Assembly (NCBI GenBank): GCA_003022725.1
Contig: PXSQ01000083.1
Location: 1 to 34,412 of the forward strand
Reading direction: 5' to 3'
DNA: 34,412 nucleotides
Origin: Halobacteriales archaeon SW_7_65_23
Lineage (GTDB): Archaea > Halobacteriota > Halobacteria > Halobacteriales > Haloarculaceae
The position numbers and the translations under genes are program-made. The notes below the pieces were generated by a model that had not been told where the DNA came from, made no database searches, and worked only from the letters and a program-made list of their open reading frames with translations. Within the stretch, counting starts at the first letter, position 1; the number at the start of each line of letters is the position of its first letter. This document shows positions 1 to 8,211 of the stretch, piece by piece.

Positions 1-97
1 GGCGTGCATGGGACACCTCTTGATTGGACACCAGAGGCGTCCCCTTCGACAGAGGAGTCAGTTGCTACTGAACTCTAGAGGACTTTGCGACGCGACC

Positions 98-193
98 AAT
101 TCTTTTACTCACCAGTCTCTGCTCTCTGCGGAGACAGACCCGTTCCGCCTGGATTCTCAGTTCGAGTTTTCACGTACTTACAGCCACCAGTAT
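98..193 (+). repeat. MITE-1 copy 1, left terminus missing
   Basis: attcttttactcaccagtctctgctctctgcggagacagacccgttccgcctggattctcagttcgagttttcacgta..cagccaccagtat nearly identical to 15346-15440; ends beside the stop codon of the 193-726 gene. Confidence 0.8.
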
Positions 194-726
194 CAGTACG
201 TCGGGTTCTCTTCTGGCACGCCGTCGCGTTTGTTGACCACGCGTGCGAGCGTGAACAGCGCGTCGGAGAGCCGATTGAGGTAGACGACGGCCGTCCCGTT
301 GGCGTCCTCTTCGCCGGCGAACGCGACCGCGCGGCGTTCGGCCCGGCGACAGACCGCGCGGGCGTGGTGGAGCCGCGACCCCGTCTCGGAGCCGCTGGGG
401 AGGATGAACGATTCGAGGGGGTCGAGTTCGTCGTCGTAGCCGTCGATTATCGCCTCCAGCGCGTCGACGTGGTCCTCGCGGACTCTGGGGTCGTCTTCGT
501 CGGGTTCGGGGTTGGCGAAGTCCGCCTGCACCACGTGGAGGTGGTTCTGGATCGCCCGGAGCTGGTCGTCGACATCGTCGTACCCCGTCGGCCGGACCGA
601 CCCCACCAGGGCGTTGACCTCGTCGACGCTGCCGTACGCCTCGATCCGCGGGCTGGCCTTCGAGACGCGGTCCATGTTCCGCAGGTCCGTCTGGCCCTCG
701 TCGCCGCGACCGGTGTAGATCTTCAT
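193..726 (-). CDS. cob(I)yrinic acid a,c-diamide adenosyltransferase (PduO-type)
   Basis: MKIYTGRGDEGQTDL...RIEAYGSVDEVNALVG...RRAERRAV...YLNRLSDALFTLAR, PduO-type family signatures; start taken at internal Met 20 of the ORF. Confidence 0.92.
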   Translation of the reverse strand: MKIYTGRGDEGQTDLRNMDRVSKASPRIEAYGSVDEVNALVGSVRPTGYDDVDDQLRAIQNHLHVVQADFANPEPDEDDPRVREDHVDALEAIIDGYDDELDPLESFILPSGSETGSRLHHARAVCRRAERRAVAFAGEEDANGTAVVYLNRLSDALFTLARVVNKRDGVPEENPTY

Positions 727-983
727 GTCCGCCTCTCCGCCCGAGACGGACTTAATCGCGGTGGTTGTCCCCGCTCGCCGCAAGGTTCCCGGTCGCTGCA
801 GACGTCGGCCCGCCGATCGCGAGCCCGCTGACCCGAACGCCCGAAATCCTCGGTATCGCGTCCCATCCGGCGGGTTTCCGAGCCGGAGTCCGACCTTTCT
901 GAAACCCGGATCAGTACGGCAGCTCGCACTGAAACGTGGTTCAGCGAGGCTATTTGGTGGTCACGACCCAGGTTTTCGTCTCG

Positions 984-2267
984 ATGAGCGACTCCGGCGG
1001 CGCCCGGTCGGCCGTGCTGAGCTACTACCTGTTTAGGGTCACGGACTCGGTGGGGTTCATCTGGCCGGTGTTCACGCTGTTTCTGCTGTGGAACGACCTG
1101 ACGTTCACACAGATCGGGACGCTCAGCGCCATCTCGGCGGTGCTGGTCGTCGTCTTCGAGGTGCCGACGGGGTATCTCGCCGACCGGATCGGCCACCGGA
1201 ACACGCTGGCGATCGGGATGGGGGCAACGGCGACGTCGATCGCCGGATTCGTCGCCGCCTCGACGTTCCGCCAGTTCGTCGCCCTCTATGTGATCTGGGC
1301 GCTCGCGAACGCGCTCCGCCACGGGGCTGCCGACGCCTGGCTCTACGAGATGCTCCGCGAGCGCCTCGACAGCGACGCGTTCACCCGCGTCCGTGGGCGA
1401 GGCGGGGCGGTCTACCAGGTCGTCACCGCCGTCACGATGATTGTCGGCGGGCTGCTGTACGCGGTCCATCCGACCTACCCGTTCGCCGCGTCGGCGGTCC
1501 TCAGCGGGCTCGGCGTCGGCGCGATCCTCCTGATGCCGCAGACGGATGCCGACGCCGACCAGCCCGGCGTGACGGACGCGCTGACGACGCTCCGCGAACG
1601 GTTCACCCGCCCGTCGCTGCGCGCGTTCGTCCCATTCATCGCCCTATTTTTCGCGATGGTGACGACCGCCGATACGTATATCCAGCCGATCACCGTCGAC
1701 GTGATTGAGCGGCTGTCGGCGGCGCTCGCACCGGTCGCCGAGGACGCCGTCGGGCGCGACGGCTCCAGCCTCAGTGTCCCCGAGGAGGCGACCCTGGGGT
1801 TCGTCTACGCCGGCTTTGCGTTCGCCGGCGGGATCGCCAGCTACAACGCCGAGCGGATCCGCGGCTGGCTGGGACTCCGGCGGGCGCTGTTGGCCGTCCC
1901 GCTCGTGACCGCCGCGGCGCTCGTCTTCCCGCTCGCGGTGCCACTGCTCGCGGTGCCCGCCTTCTTCCTGATGCGTGCCGCGACGGATCTCTCGAAACCG
2001 CTCGTCAACCAGTACCTCAACGACCGCGCGGGCTCGGCAAGCCGTGCGACCGTCCTGAGCGCCGCGCAGATGAGTTACGCCGTCGTGCGGGCGCCGCTGA
2101 AGCCGCTTGTCGGCGTGATCGCCGACGCGACGTCGCCGTTCGGTGCCATCGCCGCGCTCGGCGGTGGGTTCCTGATCGTGGGGCTGTCGATTGTCGTGGT
2201 CGCACAGTCTGTGATTGCTGACGGTCCGGCCGTAGAATCCACGGGCGTTGAGGAATCAGCGGGATGA
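984..2267 (+). CDS. MFS transporter
   Basis: MSDSGGARSAVLSYYLFRVTDSVGFIWPVF... multiple TM helices, GYLADRIGHR MFS loop motif. Confidence 0.85.
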   Translation: MSDSGGARSAVLSYYLFRVTDSVGFIWPVFTLFLLWNDLTFTQIGTLSAISAVLVVVFEVPTGYLADRIGHRNTLAIGMGATATSIAGFVAASTFRQFVALYVIWALANALRHGAADAWLYEMLRERLDSDAFTRVRGRGGAVYQVVTAVTMIVGGLLYAVHPTYPFAASAVLSGLGVGAILLMPQTDADADQPGVTDALTTLRERFTRPSLRAFVPFIALFFAMVTTADTYIQPITVDVIERLSAALAPVAEDAVGRDGSSLSVPEEATLGFVYAGFAFAGGIASYNAERIRGWLGLRRALLAVPLVTAAALVFPLAVPLLAVPAFFLMRAATDLSKPLVNQYLNDRAGSASRATVLSAAQMSYAVVRAPLKPLVGVIADATSPFGAIAALGGGFLIVGLSIVVVAQSVIADGPAVESTGVEESAG

Positions 2268-2278
2268 GACGATAGACG

Positions 2279-2423
2279 TGTTTCTGCCGGCCACACAGTC
2301 CGGGCCCCTGGCGGACTGAAAGGGCGAGGCTCGGTCGCGGTCGCTGAGCAGGCCCTATCCGAACGAACACAGTGAGTGAGGATATCCTGCTCAGCGAGAT
2401 CCGCGAGCGTGCCGAGGGCTTTC
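2279..2423 (+). repeat. Structured intergenic repeat, copy A
   Basis: GTTTCTGCCGGC...CCCTGGCGGACTGAAAGGGCGAGGC...GCTGAGCAGG...TATCC..GGATA..CCTGCTCAGC...GCCGAGGGCTTTC. Confidence 0.8.
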
Positions 2424-2553
2424 TTCGACGCTACGGTTGTAGTTGTGTCGAACGCGATTCCTGGCGAGCGCGCCGAGAGCGTTCTGCAGTACAGCAAGCA
2501 CGCTACTGTTCTCAACAGAACAGCTTAACACGAAGCAGCAAATAGCCGAGAAG

Positions 2554-2689
2554 ATGGACGTCACGCTACTCGGATCGGGAGACGCCATCGGCGTCCCGGT
2601 CCCACTCTGTCGGTGCGAGTACTGTCGATCGGCTCGCGGCCGACGACGGGTGCGAACTGGGCGACGATCTGACGCAGTACCCGGTGTGA
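2554..2689 (+). pseudogene. MBL-fold (PhnP-like) metallohydrolase remnant, N- and C-terminal ends fused out of frame
   Basis: MDVTLLGSGDAIGVPVPLCRCEYC in frame 1; VDRLAADDGCELGDDLTQYPV* in a shifted frame. Confidence 0.6.
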
Positions 2690-2708
2690 GTGCCGACCGC
2701 CCAGGTAC

Positions 2709-3089
2709 TTACTCCCGGGTCTCGTAGGTGACACGCCAGTCGCCCTCCGATCGGTCGGCGATCCGGTCGTACATCGCCCGCAGGCCGTCCGATTCCGTGT
2801 CGGGGAGGACGTGTAGCCGGATCTCGCCGTCGCGGATCGAGAGCCGGAACACGTCGCGGGTCTCCTCGTCGCGGACGAGATACAGCGGCATCGGGAGGTT
2901 AAGGAAGTCGCCGTAGCGGTACGGACCGCTCTCAAGGACTGTCAGGACGAGGTCGTCGAGGTCGGCGTCGGTGCGATCCGCCGCCGGGACGAGCCTGAAG
3001 ACGGTCTCGCCCTCGTACTTGACGCCGCCGCTGTAGGGGTAGGTCCGCTCCGGACGCTGGGGGATTGCGAACGACGGATCGCCGGCCAT
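2709..3089 (-). CDS. Conserved haloarchaeal hypothetical protein
   Basis: 126-aa ORF MAGDPSFAIPQRPERTYPYSGGVKYEGETVFRLVP... haloarchaeal composition. Confidence 0.7.
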   Translation of the reverse strand: MAGDPSFAIPQRPERTYPYSGGVKYEGETVFRLVPAADRTDADLDDLVLTVLESGPYRYGDFLNLPMPLYLVRDEETRDVFRLSIRDGEIRLHVLPDTESDGLRAMYDRIADRSEGDWRVTYETRE

Positions 3090-3265
3090 CACGCCGACGT
3101 ACGGCGCCCTGCCCCTTAATCTCGCGGCTATGCTGGGCTTTCTTTGGTATAAGGGGGCTCCATTGAATCGCCATACAGCAGTTGAATCCCTTGATACAGC
3201 GACCAACGTATCACTACCAGAAACGGCGCGAGACACTTAGGTATCCACGCCGTATACACACGCAC

Positions 3266-4171
3266 ATGAAGCGGCAATACGACTGGGGCCTCGGCGTCCG
3301 CATGGTGCTTGCCCTGCTGGTGCTCGGCGGGCTGTACATCGGCCTGGGCTACGCAGCGGTGCTGCTGTTTGGCTTCTTCGTCGCCGCGCCGGGCCTGGGC
3401 CACTTCGCCGGCATCGCCGTCGCCGTCCTCCTACTGGCGGGCAGCCAGTACTACTTCGGCGCCAACCTGGCACTGCGAACGATGGGCGCCGACGTAGTCG
3501 AGCGCGAGGAGTACCCGGATCTGCACGACCGGGTGACCTACCTCGCCCAGCAGGCCGGCGTGCCCAAGCCACGGGTCGCCGTCGCCGACAACGAAACGCC
3601 CAACGCGTTCGCGGCCGGCCGCAAGCAGGGCAACGCCGTCGTCTGCGTCACGACGGGCCTGCTGGAGGAACTCGACGACGAGGAACTCGACGGCGTGCTC
3701 GCTCACGAACTCGCCCACATCATGCACCGCGACTTCCAGCTGATGACCGTGATCGCGGCGCTGTCGATCATGGCCGGCTGGATCGTCCGCTGGGGCTTCA
3801 TCTTCGGCGACGGCGGCAGCGGCGGTGAGGGCGGCGGCTGGCAGCTGCTGGCGGGCTACGTCGCCGCGCTCGTCGTCTGGGTCGGCGCGTTCCTCGTCGG
3901 CCGGTTGATCTCGCGGTACCGGGAGTTCGCCGCCGACCGCGGCGCGGCGACGATCACCGGCAACCCCGCCGCGCTCGCCAGCGCCCTAGAGACGATCAGC
4001 GACGAGATCGAGTCAGTACCGGAGGAGGACCTCCGGGAGGCCGAGCGCGCCAGCGCGCTGCTGGCCGCCGAAGTCCGCGAGACCAAGCTCTCCCGGCTGT
4101 TCCGCACCCACCCCGCGGTCGAGAACCGCGTCGCGAAGCTGCGCGAGCAGGCCGTCGATATGGACGCCTGA
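3266..4171 (+). CDS. htpX: HtpX-like M48 family metalloprotease
   Basis: N-terminal TM segments, HELAH zinc motif, YREFAADRGAATITGNP, C-terminal FRTHPAVENRVAKL. Confidence 0.93.
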   Translation: MKRQYDWGLGVRMVLALLVLGGLYIGLGYAAVLLFGFFVAAPGLGHFAGIAVAVLLLAGSQYYFGANLALRTMGADVVEREEYPDLHDRVTYLAQQAGVPKPRVAVADNETPNAFAAGRKQGNAVVCVTTGLLEELDDEELDGVLAHELAHIMHRDFQLMTVIAALSIMAGWIVRWGFIFGDGGSGGEGGGWQLLAGYVAALVVWVGAFLVGRLISRYREFAADRGAATITGNPAALASALETISDEIESVPEEDLREAERASALLAAEVRETKLSRLFRTHPAVENRVAKLREQAVDMDA

Positions 4172-4254
4172 TCGGGTGACCTGATCAGCCGTCTGACACC
4201 TTCTCGACCGGGAATCGCGGGGCATTTGACTCTCGGTAGATGACTCAGGAGTAG

Positions 4255-5427
4255 ATGGTCACGTGGTCCGCCGAGCGGACGGTGCTCGCCGCCTGTACGG
4301 TCGCCTTCTTCGCGACGATGGTCGCGCGGCTGGTCATCAGCCCGGTCGTCCCGCTGATCGCCGACGACTTCGGCATCTCCAACACGGCCGTCGGCTTCTC
4401 GCTGACGGCCATGTGGTTTGCCTACGCGTCCTCGCAGTTCCCCAGCGGCCTGCTCGGCGGTCGTGTCGGCGAGCGGCGGGTCATCCTCGTCGCCGTCGGC
4501 GGGACGGCGCTCGCCAGCGGCCTGCTCGCACTGGCGCCGATCTTCCCGGCGTTCGTCCTGTTCACGTTCACGCTGGGCGGGGTCGCGGGACTGCACTACA
4601 GCGTTGCGACCACGCTGCTTTCGCGAACCTACACCGACATCGGGACGGCGATCGGCATCCACAGCGCCGGCGCGCCGATCGCGGGCCTAGTCGCGCCGGT
4701 GGCCGCCGCCTACGTCGGGACGCAGTTCGGCTGGCGCCCGGCGGTCGCGCTCGGTGCGGCCGCGGCGATCCCCTCGGTGCTGCTTTTCGCCTGGGCGGTC
4801 GCCCCGACTGAGCCGTCGCGGCCCGACGAGTCGATCCGCGGCCGGGTGTCGCCGGGCATCCTCGTCGAACTGCTTTCGCGGCCGCCGATCGCCGGCGCGA
4901 TGATCGTCTCGGTGTTGATGGCGTTCATCTGGCAGGGCACGGCCTCGTTTCTCCCAACGTTCCTGATCGAACACCGGGAGTACTCCGAGACCAGCGCCGG
5001 CGTCGTGTTCTCGGGCTACTTCGTCATCCAGGGCGCCGGCCAGCCGGCGATGGGCTGGCTCTCGGATCGCGTCGGGCGGGCGCTGGCGACCGGCAGCGCC
5101 GCAGTCGCCGGTGTCGCCGGCTACACGCTGTACGTCGCCGGCCCCGGCCTCGCGAGCGTCGTCGCCGCGACCCTGCTGGTCGGCGTCGCGATGAGCTGGG
5201 GCGCCGCGATGCTCCCGGCGTTTCTGGACAACATGACCGACGAGGAGGAGGGAATGGGGTTCGGGCTCGTCCGGACCGGCTACATGGTGCTTGGCGCCTC
5301 GGGCTCGGTCGGCGTCGGCCTGCTAGCCGACGTGTTCAGCTGGCGCGTCTCGTTTCTGACACTTGCCGGGCTCCAAGTGCTCGTCGCGTGTGCGCTGTTC
5401 GGAACGGTCGTTCGGAGCTGGCGGTGA
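4255..5427 (+). CDS. MFS transporter
   Basis: 12-TM pattern, GGRVGERRV and WLSDRVGRALA loop motifs. Confidence 0.9.
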   Translation: MVTWSAERTVLAACTVAFFATMVARLVISPVVPLIADDFGISNTAVGFSLTAMWFAYASSQFPSGLLGGRVGERRVILVAVGGTALASGLLALAPIFPAFVLFTFTLGGVAGLHYSVATTLLSRTYTDIGTAIGIHSAGAPIAGLVAPVAAAYVGTQFGWRPAVALGAAAAIPSVLLFAWAVAPTEPSRPDESIRGRVSPGILVELLSRPPIAGAMIVSVLMAFIWQGTASFLPTFLIEHREYSETSAGVVFSGYFVIQGAGQPAMGWLSDRVGRALATGSAAVAGVAGYTLYVAGPGLASVVAATLLVGVAMSWGAAMLPAFLDNMTDEEEGMGFGLVRTGYMVLGASGSVGVGLLADVFSWRVSFLTLAGLQVLVACALFGTVVRSWR

Positions 5428-5475
5428 GCGACGGCGGGGACGGCCGTCACGACGGGGGGGACGAAGCCGTCACCA

Positions 5476-6057
5476 TCAGTCGTCGGCGCCGACGTTCTGT
5501 TCGCTCTCGAAGCAGGCGGGGTCGGGTTCGATCCGGGCGTACTCGACGGCACGCTGGCCGAGGGTCTCGACGCGGTCTGCACTTTTCTCGTCGGTGAACG
5601 CACCGTTCTCGAACTTCTCGCTAGCGGTCGGGATCGCTGCCTGGTGGGGGAGCACCCACGCGTTCAGCGCCCGGCAGACTGAGCGGAGGTGTTCGAGCGA
5701 CATCGTCGGGAAACTCCCGCCAGCGACGGCCAGCAGGCCGACAGTCGTGCTCTCGAACTCGTCGAACCCGCAGTAATCGAGGGCGTTCTTCAGCGGCGCC
5801 GAGTACGAGCCGTGGTACATCGGCGACCCCAGCAGGACGGAGTCGGCCCGCTGGATCGCCTGCTTGAGACGCTCGGCGTCGCCTGCCTCCCGGTAATCGG
5901 CGTCGAACACCGGCAGGTCGTACTCCCGGAGGTCGATTAGCGTCGTCGACGCGCCGTGGTCGTCTGCAGCCTCAAGTGCATGTTCGAGCGCGATCCGCGT
6001 GTAGCTTTTGTCCCGGAGACTCCCGCAGACCCCGGCGACGTGTGGTGGCGTGCTCAT
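5476..6057 (-). CDS. NAD(P)H-dependent FMN reductase
   Basis: VAGVCGSLRDKSYTRIAL, DSVLLGSPMYHGSYSAPLKNALDY flavodoxin-like FMN reductase motifs. Confidence 0.9.
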   Translation of the reverse strand: MSTPPHVAGVCGSLRDKSYTRIALEHALEAADDHGASTTLIDLREYDLPVFDADYREAGDAERLKQAIQRADSVLLGSPMYHGSYSAPLKNALDYCGFDEFESTTVGLLAVAGGSFPTMSLEHLRSVCRALNAWVLPHQAAIPTASEKFENGAFTDEKSADRVETLGQRAVEYARIEPDPACFESEQNVGADD

Positions 6058-6179
6058 CATCGGCAGTTGGCCGCGGCGCTGCTTATGCATGGCGGACAGC
6101 GAAGTTCCCTAACCGACAGGAAGAACAGCGATACCTAGCGAACCGAATACTCAAAAGCGCGCACCCCGTTGTCGCCGTC

Positions 6180-7229
6180 GTGCACGAGTTCGGGTTCGAA
6201 CTGGAAGTCTGTCAGTGGGCCGATCACCACTGGCCACCCGGCCGCCCGCGCGACCGCCCGGTCGTCGTCGCCCGCCAACTCGGAACGAGACGCCGGCGCT
6301 GGGACACCCTCGTCATCGAGTGCGACCCGCAAGGCCTCACAGCCCGCGCCCGCTTCGGCGAGCACCGGCTCGACAGCGACCTGCTCGGCGTCGTCCGGCA
6401 CGCGCCCGCCGAGTGGGCGTGGTACCGCGACGCCCTCCCCGAACCCGACTACCCCTGGCGGTACGTCCGCGAGGCGGTCCATCGCGCCGCCGACCGCGGG
6501 GTCGTCGAGCGCCGCCGGGGCGAAAACGGCCGGATCGAACTCCGGCGCAAGTGGCGCTACCCCGACTGGGTGGAGCGGATCGTCGCCATCGAGAACAAGC
6601 CCGACCTCGACGCCAGCGCCGCCCGCGACCTGCTCGACCAGATCGAACGCGACGTCGCCCTCGCGCTGGCCGACGAGGTGTGGATCGCCACCCGCGCGAC
6701 CGACGAGCGCGTCGAGCCCGTCCTGCTTGAGGGCGCGCCAGTCGAGGCTGGCATCCTCCTCGTCGAGGAGAGCGCCCGCGGCGCGGGTGCCGCCGAGGCA
6801 GTCTGGCAGCCCCGGTCGCTCGCCGCCGAGGACTCGGGCACGCACATCCTCGACCGCCCCGAGGGCGGCGAGCACGACGCCTCCGCCTGCCGGTTCGAGT
6901 ACGCCGACCCGGACTGGAAGACCGACAAGCGCCGCGAAATCGCCGAGCGCGCCTACGAGCGGGGCTGGCGCTCCTACGCCGACTCGATGCGCCCCGACTG
7001 CCGGCAGTTCCAGTTGCGGCCCGAGACAGCCGTCGCACGGCCGTTCTGTGCCGCCAAGGACCGCGCCCAGACACCCGGCGAGTGCTCGCAGAGCTGCGAG
7101 CAGTTCGAACCAGAGCCGCCCGTGTGGCGGACGAAGGGGTGGCCCATCGACGGCGGTCCCGGCGCGGCGATCAAACGACTGCTGGCTCGGCAACGGAATC
7201 GGCAGCGGCCCGACCCGCCGGAGAAGTAG
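6180..7229 (+). CDS. DUF5787 family protein, possible PD-(D/E)XK nuclease with Cys cluster
   Basis: GTG start; EFGFELEVC...VVARQLG...RYPDWVERIVAIENKPDLDASAARDLLDQIERDVALALADEVWIATRA...PFCAAKDRAQTPGECSQSCEQFE. Confidence 0.75.
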   Translation: MHEFGFELEVCQWADHHWPPGRPRDRPVVVARQLGTRRRRWDTLVIECDPQGLTARARFGEHRLDSDLLGVVRHAPAEWAWYRDALPEPDYPWRYVREAVHRAADRGVVERRRGENGRIELRRKWRYPDWVERIVAIENKPDLDASAARDLLDQIERDVALALADEVWIATRATDERVEPVLLEGAPVEAGILLVEESARGAGAAEAVWQPRSLAAEDSGTHILDRPEGGEHDASACRFEYADPDWKTDKRREIAERAYERGWRSYADSMRPDCRQFQLRPETAVARPFCAAKDRAQTPGECSQSCEQFEPEPPVWRTKGWPIDGGPGAAIKRLLARQRNRQRPDPPEK

Positions 7230-7278
7230 TGTGTCGCTCCCAACCTGGTGGCGTCTTTTGAGAGACAGTAGTGACGGG

Positions 7279-7484
7279 GAAAGCCCTCGGCGCGCTCGAC
7301 TCCCGCGACTCGCTGCGCTTCTCGCTCGCTCCGCTCGCTGTGGTGCTTATTCCGAAAGACTCGCTCCGCTCGTCTTTCGACGTTCGCCTCACTTCGTTCG
7401 GCTCACCGTCGTCGGGGTTCGTCGAGCCCGCCTCGCCCTTTCCGTCCGCCAGGGACGGGAGTTATCGAGCCAGCAGAAACGGGC
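7279..7484 (-). repeat. Structured intergenic repeat, copy C
   Basis: Minus strand: aaccgcccgtttctgctggc...CCCTGGCGGACGGAAAGGGCGAGGC...GCGCGCCGAGGGCTTTC. Confidence 0.78.
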
Positions 7485-7570
7485 GGTTGAGTGGTCGTAG
7501 GCACGCGTGGGGAGTCGCGGTCAGCTGAATATCACCTGCTCGTTCGTCCGAGAGCCAGCCGAGGGAAGCG

Positions 7571-8062
7571 TCACTCTTCCGCGACGGCGACCTCGATCCG
7601 GTCGCGCTCCATCGCGAGCCGGAACGTCGGGACGGACTTGCGGACGCGCTCGACCAGCCCCTTCTCGGCCAGCGTGTGCAGCGCTGAGCGAACGTCGTCG
7701 ACGGCGGGGTCGGCGTCGGTCGTCCCCTGGATGTCGTGCAGCGTGGCGACCACGCTCTGTGGCTCCCCGTCGGCGGCGGGCAGAACGTCGAGCACCTGCT
7801 CCTGGAGAGCGGTACCGGTCACCGTGCGCAGCCCCCCGTTCTCGCCGATCTCCTCGCCGGTGATCAGCGCCTCCGCCTCCGGCGTCGCACAGATGAGGCT
7901 GTTCTCGTCGCGGTAGTAGTACTCCCCGAGGTCGGATTCGAGATAGCCGTGGACCTCGCTGCCGCTGTCGAGCGCCCAGCGCTCCTGGAGCTCCGCGTTC
8001 TTCGTCGGCTGTAACTCGACGATGTCAGCCAGCCGCGCACGCGCCTGCTCGGAGAGGGTCAT
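7571..8062 (-). CDS. DUF5797 family protein, winged-helix-like
   Basis: MTLSEQARARLADIVELQPTKNAELQERW...DSGSEVHGYLESDLGEYYYRDENSLICATPEAE. Confidence 0.8.
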   Translation of the reverse strand: MTLSEQARARLADIVELQPTKNAELQERWALDSGSEVHGYLESDLGEYYYRDENSLICATPEAEALITGEEIGENGGLRTVTGTALQEQVLDVLPAADGEPQSVVATLHDIQGTTDADPAVDDVRSALHTLAEKGLVERVRKSVPTFRLAMERDRIEVAVAEE

Positions 8063-8211
8063 CGCCTGTCGGTAATCGGAGCGGCTTAATCCGCGTTGTG
8101 GATTCGACCCTGTGTGTGAATGGGTCGCATTGGCACGGCAGGAGCCCCCGCCGGACTCGGGCCAGCGTAGAATCGGGTCATCGGCTCAGTCAGGTCATCG
8201 ACTCGATGGGC

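Noticed and set aside
8-831. Plus-strand ORFs over the adenosyltransferase gene (for example 248 aa at 85-831)
   Set aside because: Antisense of a clear minus-strand gene; high-GC haloarchaeal DNA gives long spurious antisense ORFs.
6135-7193. 352-aa minus ORF and 443-aa plus ORF overlapping DUF5787
   Set aside because: Low-complexity G/A/R/S-rich translations; frame shadows of the genuine 6180-7229 gene.
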